Part shown: positions 8,587-17,119 of the stretch, one piece after another
Position numbering within the stretch: position 1 is the stretch's first letter
Layout of the letters: the number at the start of each line of letters is the position of its first letter
Source: CAWFQB01 sp965277875
Lineage (GTDB): Bacteria; Armatimonadota; Chthonomonadetes; Chthonomonadales; Chthonomonadaceae
Reading direction: 5' to 3'
DNA: 64,000 bases
Assembly (NCBI GenBank): GCA_965277875.1
Contig: CBDIDV010000002.1
Coordinates: 1,798,001-1,862,000, forward strand
Notes under the pieces: model-generated
Database searches by the model: none
What the model was told of the DNA's origin: nothing
The model's input: the letters and a program-made list of their open reading frames with translations, nothing else
Made by a program: the position numbers and the translations under genes

Positions 8587-8599
8587 TTGAGACACGACT

Positions 8600-10045
8600 A
8601 TGAGCAATGATACCGTAACTACGCCGGTTGCCGAAGACGGCATGAAGGCGAACTGGCGCGAGCGGCTGAAAGAGGTCGGCAAGGAAGCGTTCATCCGTGA
8701 GGAGATGGAACGGCTGGGATTTTGGCCGCCGAGCGAGGGCGCGACGCAAAAGATTGACGAGGCCGAGGCGCAGTTAAAAGCCCTGCTGCCCGAACTCAAC
8801 GCGGCGCGAAGCGAACTGAGCCAGCTTGACAAAGAGATCAACATCGGCAAAAACGTGCCGGCCCTGCTCTTAGAGATACGCAAAAAGCGCATCGAGCGCG
8901 TCCGCGCCGCCCGCGAAGTGAAGAAGACGCAGCAGGCCGAGCAGAAGGCCGCGCACACGGCGCAGTATCAGGAATGGAAAGCGCGTACCCTGCCTTATCT
9001 GGGGCATGGCGTATCGGCGGGACTGCGCTACGAGGGCGGCGACCCGGCCAAGATCGAGACGACCGGCCTGCCCGCGCTTGCGACCGCCCTGGATGTGGCG
9101 AACGCGCTGGGTGTCACGACCAAACAACTGGCGTGGCTCACGTATCACCGGGGGGCGACCGTCAACGACCATTACGCCCGCTTCACCATCCCCAAGCGCG
9201 GCGGCGGTACGCGTACCATCTCGGCCCCCAAGCGGCAGTTACGAGCAGCGCAGGCGTGGGTATTGCAGAATATCCTTGTGCGCGTGGGCATCCACGACGC
9301 GGCAATGGCGTTTCGACCCAAACGTTCCATCGTCCACAACGCCCGCCTTCACGCCAACAAAAGCCTCGTAATTCGCGTGGACTTGAAGGACTTTTTTCCG
9401 TCTATCGTGTTTCGGCGCGTCAAAGGGCTGTTTCGGGGGCTGGGCTACAATGAGGGCGTGGCGTCCCTTTTGGCCCTGCTTTGCACGGAAGCGCCGCGTG
9501 TCGCCGTTACCTTAGACGGGCAGAAACGGCATGTCGCGATTGGCGAGCGGCAGCTTCCGCAGGGAGCCTGCACGTCGCCCGCCATCACGAACATCATGTG
9601 CCGACGTTTGGACGCCCGCCTTGCCGGACTTAGCGCGCACTACGGCTTTACGTACACGCGCTACGCCGACGACCTTGTGTTTTCACACCCGGACAAGGAA
9701 GCCACGGCGGGGCAGCTCTTTACGCGCCTGCGCCAGATCGTCGAGGCCGAAGGGTACGTCCTCAACGACAAAAAGACCCGCGTAATGCGCCCGCACCACC
9801 GGCAGACCGTGACCGGCGTAGTCGTCAACGACGTGCCGCGCGTGTCCCGCCACGATCTACGCAAATTCCGCGCCTTTCTGCACCACTGCGAGACCGAGGG
9901 CCTGCAGACCATGTCGGAGCGCCTGGGCAAGAACGCGGCTCTGTACGCGAGCGGGTATCTGTCCTTCGTCCACATGGTCAGCCCCGAACAGGCCACCAAA
10001 ATTCAGCAGCAGCACCCCTGGGTTGCCCGCCATCACGCCGCCTGA
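8600..10045 (+). CDS. Retron-type reverse transcriptase
   Basis: RNA-directed DNA polymerase of 481 aa that would make msDNA from a cognate ncRNA. Residues 1-150 form a charged, coiled-coil-like N-terminal extension. The RT domain covers about 155-470: retron region X NAxxH as NARLH (247-251), motif A DLKDFFPS (261-268), QGACTSP (321-327), catalytic YADD (355-358), and the retron region Y VTG (404-406) in QTVTGVVVN. The alignment in memory to the Ec86 RT is collinear through these motifs. No maturase, HNH or Cas1 domain is seen, excluding a group II intron RT or CRISPR RT. Third gene of the operon. Confidence 0.92.
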   Translation: MSNDTVTTPVAEDGMKANWRERLKEVGKEAFIREEMERLGFWPPSEGATQKIDEAEAQLKALLPELNAARSELSQLDKEINIGKNVPALLLEIRKKRIERVRAAREVKKTQQAEQKAAHTAQYQEWKARTLPYLGHGVSAGLRYEGGDPAKIETTGLPALATALDVANALGVTTKQLAWLTYHRGATVNDHYARFTIPKRGGGTRTISAPKRQLRAAQAWVLQNILVRVGIHDAAMAFRPKRSIVHNARLHANKSLVIRVDLKDFFPSIVFRRVKGLFRGLGYNEGVASLLALLCTEAPRVAVTLDGQKRHVAIGERQLPQGACTSPAITNIMCRRLDARLAGLSAHYGFTYTRYADDLVFSHPDKEATAGQLFTRLRQIVEAEGYVLNDKKTRVMRPHHRQTVTGVVVNDVPRVSRHDLRKFRAFLHHCETEGLQTMSERLGKNAALYASGYLSFVHMVSPEQATKIQQQHPWVARHHAA

Positions 10046-10072
10046 CACGTTGTTACCCACGAGGAGCGTATT

Positions 10073-10468
10073 ATGAGCAGAAAGAGTTTCATCCGGTCGC
10101 ACAATGCCACCTGCCAAAATTGGATTTGGAGCTGGTCTTTTATTGATGCGGCCAACAAAATCATTATTTTTGGTGAATGGGATAAATTAACCAGGTACGT
10201 TGGTACGCCTCCACTGTTTAGTGAGGATTGGGAGAAAAGAGGCAACAAGAAACAATCCGGCTACAAACAGTCCAGAGAGCATATTCGTCTGATTGAACAA
10301 GAAGACTACACGCTGAAAACCTATCCCTTGATCTTCTCTGATGCTTACCATGATAGAAGCGGCGACGGCCCAGCCAAGATCGGAAGATTTACCCCGGAAC
10401 TTACAGAGAAGTTATTGCGAAAAGAAGGCCGCAACTGGTACGCTGACGACAAGCAGGCAAGCACATAG
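10073..10468 (+). CDS. Stand-alone SRA-like domain protein (ScoMcrA-type modified-DNA reader)
   Basis: Protein of 131 aa starting 27 nt after the RT stop, behind a strong GAGGAG site. The pattern (WIWSWSFIDAANKIIIFGEW, then SEDWEKR, GYKQSREHIRLIE, LKTYPLIFSD, KIGRFTPELTEKLL, WYADD) matches the SRA-like domain that precedes the HNH nuclease in ScoMcrA-type enzymes restricting modified DNA. Here the nuclease is absent, and the gene ends where it would begin. Base composition is clearly more AT-rich than its neighbours, suggesting separate acquisition. It may be a genuine reader subunit or the remnant of a fused restriction enzyme. Family call from memory. Confidence 0.65.
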   Translation: MSRKSFIRSHNATCQNWIWSWSFIDAANKIIIFGEWDKLTRYVGTPPLFSEDWEKRGNKKQSGYKQSREHIRLIEQEDYTLKTYPLIFSDAYHDRSGDGPAKIGRFTPELTEKLLRKEGRNWYADDKQAST

Positions 10469-10504
10469 TAGGCAAGTCGTTGTGACCTAAAACGTCTATG
10501 TTGA

Positions 10505-10668
10505 CAACGGAATGAATTCCTTTGCTGCGGGCCGGGCGTCCACGCGCAGCGAAGGACATCGGCCAAATGTGCTTCGCACATACCTGTTTGCCGAAAGTTT
10601 TCCGTAAGACGCACCTTGTCCGAAGGACAATCAGCCGCAGGCTCATAGCAAAGGAATTCATTCCGTTG
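10505..10668. repeat. 22-bp perfect foldback downstream of the SRA gene
   Basis: Inverted repeat 10505-10526 with 10647-10668 around CAACGGAATGAATTCC, perfect over 22 bp. The ~120-nt interior carries further partial stems (ATGTGCTTCGCACAT; TTGTCCGAAGGACAA). It shares GGAATTCATTCCGT and the TGTCC/GGACA hairpin theme with the foldback at 2354-2622, so both probably belong to one repeat family bracketing the retron region. No T-run follows. Confidence 0.7.
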
Positions 10669-10709
10669 CCAATACAAACGTTTTGCCGCACACCACAGAA
10701 GGTAAAAAC

Positions 10710-10928
10710 ATGGTGACTATTACGCTGACACCGGAGTTGGAGCAGACTGTAACCGAGCAGGTCCATGTGGTTGCCAAGCCGCGTGACTTGCCTGCCGAAT
10801 TGATGGGAACATATATCTTCGCCATGCTCAAAGTCAGCGCGCAAGACGCCGTTCCTCCCGAAAACATAGCCACGTTTTGTGACCGGATGAACACGCTGTT
10901 TGCCGCGTCTTTGGATACTAAAACCTGA
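10710..10928 (+). CDS. Small hypothetical protein
   Basis: Encodes 72 aa from the ATG at 10710, with AGAAGG 7 nt upstream. An in-frame start at 10683 has no good ribosome site. The product is acidic, predicted beta then alpha (begins MVTITLTPELEQ), with no signal peptide or recognised motif. It follows the retron-side foldback and runs convergently toward kynB. I do not recognise the family; the opening resembles the DNA-binding strand of small ribbon-helix-helix antitoxins, but the helices are not convincing. Confidence 0.5.
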   Translation: MVTITLTPELEQTVTEQVHVVAKPRDLPAELMGTYIFAMLKVSAQDAVPPENIATFCDRMNTLFAASLDTKT

Positions 10929-10995
10929 TATGCGTCTGCACATTGACGCGGCGGTATCCAAGCGCAAGCACACTATGTTTATTGCAAGCGATGCA

Positions 10996-11616
10996 TCACA
11001 AAGTACGCAGGACGGCGCGGACGGGTGCGCCGTCGGCCCCGACGATGTTGAGCGGCAGGGCCAGCAGTTCGTACACGCCGCATGGCACGTCACGCAGCAG
11101 CAAGCCCTCTAAAATCGAGATGCGATAAGCACCGAGCGCGTGGTGGATGGGAAGGTCCTTACTTTCCTTAACATCCACGCTCGGCACGTCGAAGCCGACG
11201 AGCAGGACGCCCTGCGCGTGCAGGTAAGCGGGCATATTCGCGTGCAGGGTCGGTATAGTAGCAGGGAAACGGGCGTAATCCGTCCATGCGCCGGTTTTCA
11301 GCAGTACGCGGGGCGTGGCCCGTAAATCCAGACCGTCCAGATCCTGGGGCGTGATGGTGTTCCTGCCCGACACGTCCACGACAATCGCCGGCCCGATGAA
11401 CACGGAAAGGTCGAAACTTTCGCTTGTCGCGCCTTCCTCATGAAAGTGGTACGGGGCATCCGCGTGCGTGCCGACATGGACGCTCATGCAGATGGAACCC
11501 AGATTTACGCTCGCGCCCTCGTCCTTGCGGGCGTTGCGAACAAACGTAAACGGCGTATCGCCGGGCCACGGAGCCAGTCCGGGATGCAGCGGCAGCGAAA
11601 TATCAATCAGCGACAT
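10996..11616 (-). CDS. kynB: Kynurenine formamidase (cyclase family)
   Basis: Hydrolyses N-formylkynurenine to kynurenine and formate in tryptophan catabolism. About 206 aa, usual for KynB. The metal-binding signature of the family, HxGTHxDxPxH, is present as VHVGTHADAPYHF. The start is the ATG at 11616 (MSLIDISLPLHPG); an in-frame GTG at 11631 is possible. It lies directly downstream of kynU (gap about 40 nt, same strand), which supports the assignment over other cyclase-family enzymes. No tryptophan dioxygenase is found in this window. Confidence 0.85.
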   Translation of the reverse strand: MSLIDISLPLHPGLAPWPGDTPFTFVRNARKDEGASVNLGSICMSVHVGTHADAPYHFHEEGATSESFDLSVFIGPAIVVDVSGRNTITPQDLDGLDLRATPRVLLKTGAWTDYARFPATIPTLHANMPAYLHAQGVLLVGFDVPSVDVKESKDLPIHHALGAYRISILEGLLLRDVPCGVYELLALPLNIVGADGAPVRAVLRTL

Positions 11617-11655
11617 GGCGGTCTCAATCACACTTTCGATTCGGCAGGCTGCGGA

Positions 11656-12945
11656 TTACGGCACAATGTCCCGTTCCTGCGGATACAGTATATACGCGCG
11701 TTCTTCCAAAACGTTTTGCAGAGTTTCAATCGCGCGCAGACATTCCGCATACGACGTATACAGCGGCGAGGGCGCAAGCCGGATGATGTTGGGCGGGCGG
11801 AAGTCGGGAACCACGTTTCGCGCCCTGAGCGCGCGGCAAATGCGCGACGCTTCGGGATGCAGCAGGGACACATGCCCGCCGCGCCGTTCAGGTTCGCGGG
11901 TGTTGGCGACGACAACGCCGTAAGTCTGCAAACGCGCGTCGGCAAGCGTCATCAGAAAATCGGTCATAGCAAGTGATTTGCGCCGCATGGCGTGGATGCC
12001 GGCCTGCGCGATCATCTCTAAAGCTCCCTGCACAGGCGCCATGCTCAAGATATTGGGCGTTCCGATTTGCAGCGCGCCCGCGTCCGCGCCGTGGGCAAGG
12101 GTGGTCGTCATGTCGAACTGCCGGGGCTTGTGACTGCTGAACCAGCCCGCAAGCCCCGGCGGGCGTCCGAAATGCCGCCGGTTCAGGTACAAGCCCCCGC
12201 TCGCCCCCGGCCCCCCGTTCAGGTACTTGTAGCTGCACCAGAACGCGAAATCCACATCATGCGCGTCCAGTTCGTGCGGCACGGCCCCGATGGAATGCGA
12301 AAGGTCAAAGCCGATCAGGATGCCGCGCTCATGCGCCCGCCCGGTCAAATACTCCATATCCAATAACTGCCCGCTCGTGAATACCACGGACGGCAGCACG
12401 ACAAGCTGCACGTCCGGCGTCATGTGGGCGACGATGTCGTGTTCGTCAAGACGCGGCCCGTTGTGGGTGTCACGGGCGGGAACCAAAATCAAATCTGCTT
12501 CGGGCGTCCGGCCCCGCTGCCTCAGATGGCTTTGCAGCGCGTACAGGTCGGAGGGGAAGTTGAGCGCGTCGGCCAGAAGGTGGGGCCGTGCCGGATCGGG
12601 CGTATATAGCGTAGCGAGCAGTTGGTGCAGGTTGACGGTCGTGGAGTTCGTGACAATCACCTGGTCGGGTTGTGCGCCGATCAGCGGGGCGGTCTGCTTC
12701 GCCAGTTCCTCGGCCATGAAGAACCAGGGCGCCGCGCCGCTTGTCCAGCCTTCGATAGCCTGCATTTTCCACGCTTCCAGCACACGCAGCAGACTGGTCT
12801 CGGCGTCGCGGGACAGCAGGCCCAGCGAATTGCCGTCCAGATAGATCACGCCGGACTGCACATAAAACCGTTCGCGAAACGCCCTTAGTTCATCGCGGTC
12901 GTCCTCGACACGCGCCCGCGCTTCCCAGTCCACGATTGTTGGCAT
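11656..12945 (-). CDS. kynU: Kynureninase
   Basis: PLP enzyme cleaving kynurenine to anthranilate and alanine (or 3-hydroxykynurenine to 3-hydroxyanthranilate). 429 aa, normal length. The fold type I signature with the Schiff-base lysine is seen in SYKYLNGGPG; YLDGNSLGLL near the N terminus is typical. The start is the ATG at 12945 with GAGG 7 nt upstream. The open frame continues to 13026 only through the repeat at 12958-13102. Forms an operon with kynB downstream. Confidence 0.92.
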   Translation of the reverse strand: MPTIVDWEARARVEDDRDELRAFRERFYVQSGVIYLDGNSLGLLSRDAETSLLRVLEAWKMQAIEGWTSGAAPWFFMAEELAKQTAPLIGAQPDQVIVTNSTTVNLHQLLATLYTPDPARPHLLADALNFPSDLYALQSHLRQRGRTPEADLILVPARDTHNGPRLDEHDIVAHMTPDVQLVVLPSVVFTSGQLLDMEYLTGRAHERGILIGFDLSHSIGAVPHELDAHDVDFAFWCSYKYLNGGPGASGGLYLNRRHFGRPPGLAGWFSSHKPRQFDMTTTLAHGADAGALQIGTPNILSMAPVQGALEMIAQAGIHAMRRKSLAMTDFLMTLADARLQTYGVVVANTREPERRGGHVSLLHPEASRICRALRARNVVPDFRPPNIIRLAPSPLYTSYAECLRAIETLQNVLEERAYILYPQERDIVP

Positions 12946-12957
12946 AGAAAAACCTCG

Positions 12958-13102
12958 ATGCTTTATCCGCAGATTACACAGATTACACAGATTATGGAAA
13001 AAGCAGATGTAAAGAATGTATTTCAAGAGCCTTCATCTGTGCCGTTCGTTTTGAATATTGCATTTAATCTGTGTTAATCTGCGTAATCTGCGGATAAAGC
13101 AT
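12958..13102. repeat. CAGATTAC-type long inverted repeat
   Basis: Near-perfect arms 12958-12994 and 13065-13102, built from tandem ~9-12-nt units (GCAGATTACACAGATTA). The stem extends into locus-specific sequence (ATGCTTTATCC/GGATAAAGCAT). Same family as 13863-14005 and 55593-55718. It lies between kynU and rpiA, and its right arm overlaps the 3' end of rpiA. Confidence 0.85.
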
Positions 13103-13796
13103 TTTGCACTGTCGGCGGGGGCAGCAGTTCCTGGGTGTGGCCGTCGGGATAGCCGACGATGACGCGAGCGGCCATGTGCGTGAACAGGCCCACTTCGGCC
13201 ACGCCTACGATGCGCCGCAGGGCTGCTTCGAGAGCGGGCGGGTCGTTGATGGGCGGCATTTCCAAGTCGTAGATGTAAAGCTGGTCGTCGGTCACGAACG
13301 GGCGGGCGGGGCCGGATGCGTCGAGGCGCAGGGTCACATTCGGGGTGAATTGCAGCAGCCTGCGGCGCGTAGTCTCATGGCCGAACGGCACGACCGCGAC
13401 CGGCAGGGGGTGCGCGCCCAACAGAGGCTTGATTTTGGCGGGGTCGCAGATGATGATAAGTTCGCGGCTGGCGCTCGCCACGATTTTTTCGCGCAGCAAT
13501 GCCCCGCCGCCGCCTTTAATCAGGTTGAGGCTCGCGTCCACCTCGTCCGCGCCGTCAATGGTCAGGTCAAGACCCTCCACATCGGACAGAGATATGATGG
13601 GAATGTTCAGGCTTTGCGCCATTTCACGCGAACGTACCGAAGTCGGCACGGCGCGGATTTGCAGCCCTTCGCGCAGGACACGCTCGCCCAGCGCCTGAAT
13701 CGCATACGCCGATGTCGTTCCCGTGCCGATGCCAATGGTCATGCCCGACTGCACAGACTGCACAGCCCTGCGCGCGGCGGCTTCTTTCGGTTCCAC
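13074..13796 (-). CDS. rpiA: Ribose-5-phosphate isomerase A
   Basis: Interconverts ribose-5-phosphate and ribulose-5-phosphate in the pentose phosphate pathway. 240 aa. Family motifs: GIGTGTTSAYAIQAL (phosphate loop), TIDGADEVD (catalytic Asp) and KGGGGALLREK. The start is GTG at 13796 behind a G-rich GGTGGAG site. The final nine codons (after TVQ, reading NALSADYAD) and the stop lie within the inverted-repeat arm 13065-13102, so the native C terminus has been replaced or extended by repeat sequence. The catalytic core is unaffected. Confidence 0.93.
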   Translation of the reverse strand: MEPKEAAARRAVQSVQSGMTIGIGTGTTSAYAIQALGERVLREGLQIRAVPTSVRSREMAQSLNIPIISLSDVEGLDLTIDGADEVDASLNLIKGGGGALLREKIVASASRELIIICDPAKIKPLLGAHPLPVAVVPFGHETTRRRLLQFTPNVTLRLDASGPARPFVTDDQLYIYDLEMPPINDPPALEAALRRIVGVAEVGLFTHMAARVIVGYPDGHTQELLPPPTVQNALSADYAD

Positions 13797-13862
13797 GCTC
13801 CACCCCCTTCATGCTCCCTACAACAGTCCGAGTAGTATACCAGAAGTCGGGATACAGGAGGG

Positions 13863-14005
13863 GAGTTTATCCACAGATTACACAGATTACGCAGATCAGA
13901 ACAATTACAAACAGGAAACAGACACCCGCTTCAGGCATGTCAAAGCATTGTCTGCATTGAATTATCACTTTTGATTTGTAATCTGTGCAATCTGTGGATA
14001 AACTC
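13863..14005. repeat. CAGATTAC-type long inverted repeat
   Basis: Arms 13863-13890 and 13978-14005 (GAGTTTATCCACAGATTAC and complement), well paired, loop of about 87 nt. Its right arm ends at 14005, one base before the ispH stop codon (14006-14008). Together with 12958-13102 it brackets rpiA. Confidence 0.85.
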
Positions 14006-14968
14006 TTAGCGGCATTCGTCGGGATGGTGCAGTTGCCAGTCGTCGGGCAGGGTTCCGTCATTGAGGGTGCGGGCCACGTCTTCGATGATCCAGTCGGGCG
14101 TGGAAGCGCCTGCCGTAATCCCGATAATGTCTTTGTCTTGCAGCCAGAGCGGATCAATCTCTTCGGCGGTTTCGATGTGATACGCGGGAATGCCCTGCTC
14201 CTCGCACAGTACGCGCAGGCGCTTGGTGTTCGCGCTTTTGCGTCCACCGACAACGATAGCGACCTCGACATCACGCGCCATGCGAACAGCCGCGTCCTGC
14301 AGCTCGTCCGTGGCGTTGCAGATGGTGTTGACGGCGCGGACATCCGTAGCGGTGCGGGCCGCTTCGCCCACCATCGCGCCGAAATCCTGCCCCCGCTGTG
14401 TCGTCTGGCACACAAGACCAACTTTTTTGCCCAGGCGGCCTTCCTGATGCAGGGCGCGTATGTCTTCTATAGTGGAGATGACTGTGACCTGTCCGCCCTC
14501 GGCCTCGACCGCGCCCACAACGCCCTTGACTTCGGTATGGCCCTTGTCGCCCACGAGCAGCACCTGATAGCCCTGATCATATAGCTGCTTGGCGGTGCGA
14601 TGCACTTTGGTCACGAACGGGCAGGTCACGTCGAGTATATCCAGACCCTGTGTGCGGGCCTGCGTCACAACAGAGGGCGCGACGCCGTGCGCGCTGAGTA
14701 CAACCGTGCCTTCGTTTATATCTTCCAGCTTGATTTGTGTGCTGATGCCCTCGGACTGCATCCGCGCGATCACCTGCTCATTATGCACGATGGGGCCGAG
14801 CAGCGTCATGCGCCCGCTGCGGTCATTGCGCGCCTGATTGGCGATGTCCACGGCGCGCTTTACGCCAAAGCAAAAGCCGGCGACCTTCGCCAGCACGATG
14901 CGGCGTTTGCGGCCCGTCACGACGGGCGCTTTGAGTATGGCAGGGGCGGCGAGGCTGATTGTAGTCAT
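14006..14968 (-). CDS. ispH: 4-hydroxy-3-methylbut-2-enyl diphosphate reductase
   Basis: Last enzyme of the MEP isoprenoid pathway, a [4Fe-4S] reductase giving IPP and DMAPP. 320 aa. The three cluster cysteines are in GFCFGVKRAVD, DVTCPFVTKVH and NTICNATDELQ; the substrate-binding histidines and the SNT-like segment (RKSANTKRL) are present. The ATG at 14968 has AGGAG 7 nt upstream. The upstream open frame to 15223 is not conserved sequence. The stop abuts the repeat at 13863-14005. Confidence 0.94.
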   Translation of the reverse strand: MTTISLAAPAILKAPVVTGRKRRIVLAKVAGFCFGVKRAVDIANQARNDRSGRMTLLGPIVHNEQVIARMQSEGISTQIKLEDINEGTVVLSAHGVAPSVVTQARTQGLDILDVTCPFVTKVHRTAKQLYDQGYQVLLVGDKGHTEVKGVVGAVEAEGGQVTVISTIEDIRALHQEGRLGKKVGLVCQTTQRGQDFGAMVGEAARTATDVRAVNTICNATDELQDAAVRMARDVEVAIVVGGRKSANTKRLRVLCEEQGIPAYHIETAEEIDPLWLQDKDIIGITAGASTPDWIIEDVARTLNDGTLPDDWQLHHPDECR

Positions 14969-15361
14969 GATGATGGCACTCCTAACCGGAACATTCCGGT
15001 CTTCCACTCCAAGCGGGGCTAATCTGCGCCCGAACAATGTACGCCTGATTAAGATACGAATAAAATACAAACAAAAATGGCATAAAACATCACTCATATA
15101 TGATGTTCGGCGAACAAGAACAGAAAAACAGAGATAGGACAGGTAAACTATAGGGGCGGTTACACTACATCCTACACTGATAGTACCATAACAAAGCACT
15201 TTGCGTTTCAAAGTGTACTGCACAATTTTAGTTTTTGAATAAAAATCCCGAACTGCTTTTCAAGGCTGTTCGGGATTTGCTTTTTTCCAGGGTGACTATA
15301 CGCGCTTCCAACGAGGCGCTAGCAAGCGGTGATAAGGGGTGTTAGAAGGTGTTAGAAAGTG
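14969..15361. other. Noncoding gap between ispH and flhF-like gene
   Basis: AT-rich compared with its flanks. It holds the ispH leader, a bidirectional terminator (listed separately) and, at 15338-15365, short tandem units of GGTGTTAGAA next to the flhF-like stop. I see no credible small gene. Confidence 0.5.
15243..15278 (-). terminator. Rho-independent terminator (works on either strand)
   Basis: 11-bp stem AAATCCCGAAC/GTTCGGGATTT. On the minus strand it is followed by TTTTATT, which suits the end of the flhF-like gene 84 nt upstream. On the plus strand GCTTTTTT follows. Confidence 0.8.
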
Positions 15362-17119
15362 TTAATCTACGAGCAGGCTTGCCAGTTTGCCGCCATCGGC
15401 GGGTTCCAGGTCTTCCGGCACTTTCTGGCCCATTGTGAGGTAAGAGAGCGGGATGCCGGTGCGATCCGCCACATTGAGCAGTGTGCCGTAGCTGTCGGTC
15501 TCGTCCAATTTGCTGAAAATGATGCTGTCTACGCGGGCGGCGGCAAACCGCTGCGCGGCCTCGATCATGTCCCGCTCTTTGGTCTGCGCGGATAGGACGA
15601 GGTGCGTTTCGCAGCCCACGGTTTCCAGCAGGGACTTGAGTTCGCCGACCTGCATGATGTTTTTCTGGCTGCGCCCCGCCGTATCTATGAGCAGCAGATC
15701 GTAATCGGCGTATTGCGCTATGACGGGGGCGACTTCGGCCTGACTGTACGCCACGCCCACGGGAATATCCAGAATCTGGCTGTATATTTTTAGCTGCTCT
15801 ACGGCGGCGATGCGATACGTGTCCATCGTCAGCAGGGCGACGCGCTTTTTTTCCACAAGTGCGAAGTGCGCGGCCAGCTTAGCGATGGTCGTTGTTTTGC
15901 CCACACCGGTCGGCCCGATCAGGGCTACGGCCTTGAGCGTTCCGGGAGTTAATCGGATCGGGCCGCTGCACCCCACGCGCCGCGCGATCAGGTCGCGCAG
16001 GGCGGACGCGGCGAGCGGCGAGCGGGCTTCTTCGCTCCACGCGTCGAAGTCCGGCAGCGCGTCCAGCAGTTCGTGCGCGAGCGCGGACGAGACGCCGCCA
16101 TCGGTCAGGCGGGCGTGAAGTTCGGGGAAACGGGAGATATTCGTGTCCATCAGCGTCGCGAAATGTGCGGCATTGCTTTGTGCGGTCAGCGTGGGCGCAA
16201 CGGCGGATACAACGGCGGACACGGTGCGGTCATGGCTCTCCTGCTGTTCACGCTGTAGGGACGACAGCCCTTCGCGTATCTCGTGCATGGCTTTTTCGAG
16301 GAGGGCAAAACGGCGGTCTTCTGCGATTTCGAGCGGAGCGGCGACAGCGGCGGCGACGACGCGGGAGGGCGGTTCAGCGGGACGTTCGGCCTGTCGCGTG
16401 GTTTCGCGTCCATGATTTGCTCGCTGATTCTCTGCTCTAAATAGATCGGTGGCTTGGGCCGCACTTTCCTCGCCGTCCTGCTCCTCGCGAAAAGCATTGT
16501 ATGCGGCCAGACCGTTTCCGTTTGCGCGGGATGTATGGGCGCGTTCCGGCTGACGGGGGCTGTCGTAGGCGGCGGGTTGAGGCAAGGTTTCTTTGCGCGG
16601 CGGGGCGGGCGTGGCGCGGGCGTAGGCGTTACGGGCGGCGGCAATCGCCGCGCTCTGCCCGGCTGTCACGGTCGGAGGTCGTGCCGCAACGCTTTGCGCG
16701 TCCTCACCGGTGTCCCAATCGTTGTTTCGGTTGCTGCGGGGCGGGTTTTGCGCCACGGCAGCGGCGGCGCGCTGCCTGCCGGAAAGCGCGGCGCTGATCG
16801 GCTGCGGATCATCCTGTACAGGCTGGGATTGTGGCGCGCGAATCGCAGCGGCGGACGGGCGCTGGGAGGCCGGGGCGGTTTTCGCGGCGGATGCGAATGG
16901 GGCGGCGGGCGCGGCGGCGCGGCGCGCGGAAACAACATCGTCTTTGACATTGATGCCTATGGCGGCCACGAGGCATACCGCATCGCGCGCGCCCAGGCCC
17001 AAGACGCCGCCCTTGCGGATTTTGCGCGTCTCCAGAATCACGGCCTCCGGCCCCAGGTCGGCGCGTACCTGCTGCAGGCACTCTTTCAGCGTAAACGCCT
17101 CATATTCTTTGATTTGCAT
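15362..17119 (-). CDS. flhF: FlhF-like SRP-type GTPase
   Basis: SRP54/FtsY-class GTPase, 585 aa. The N terminus (MQIKEYEAFTLKECLQQVRADLGPEAVIL) is the FlhF B-domain. Residues ~60-290 form a long, low-complexity Ala/Arg/Pro/Gln linker. The NG domain follows with GPTGVGKTTT (G1), DTYRIAAVEQLK (G2), DTAGRS (G3), SKLDETDSYG (G4) and the C-terminal VPEDLE. FlhF places the flagellum at the pole. No other flagellar gene is in this window, so the cellular role here is inferred from the family. ATG at 17119, GGAGG 11 nt upstream. Confidence 0.88.
   Translation of the reverse strand: MQIKEYEAFTLKECLQQVRADLGPEAVILETRKIRKGGVLGLGARDAVCLVAAIGINVKDDVVSARRAAAPAAPFASAAKTAPASQRPSAAAIRAPQSQPVQDDPQPISAALSGRQRAAAAVAQNPPRSNRNNDWDTGEDAQSVAARPPTVTAGQSAAIAAARNAYARATPAPPRKETLPQPAAYDSPRQPERAHTSRANGNGLAAYNAFREEQDGEESAAQATDLFRAENQRANHGRETTRQAERPAEPPSRVVAAAVAAPLEIAEDRRFALLEKAMHEIREGLSSLQREQQESHDRTVSAVVSAVAPTLTAQSNAAHFATLMDTNISRFPELHARLTDGGVSSALAHELLDALPDFDAWSEEARSPLAASALRDLIARRVGCSGPIRLTPGTLKAVALIGPTGVGKTTTIAKLAAHFALVEKKRVALLTMDTYRIAAVEQLKIYSQILDIPVGVAYSQAEVAPVIAQYADYDLLLIDTAGRSQKNIMQVGELKSLLETVGCETHLVLSAQTKERDMIEAAQRFAAARVDSIIFSKLDETDSYGTLLNVADRTGIPLSYLTMGQKVPEDLEPADGGKLASLLVD

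Noticed and set aside
8600..10045. RT read as a group II intron maturase, DGR or CRISPR-linked RT
   Set aside because: No maturase or HNH domain, no intron boundary motifs, no variable-repeat template and no cas genes. NAxxH and VTG point to a retron.
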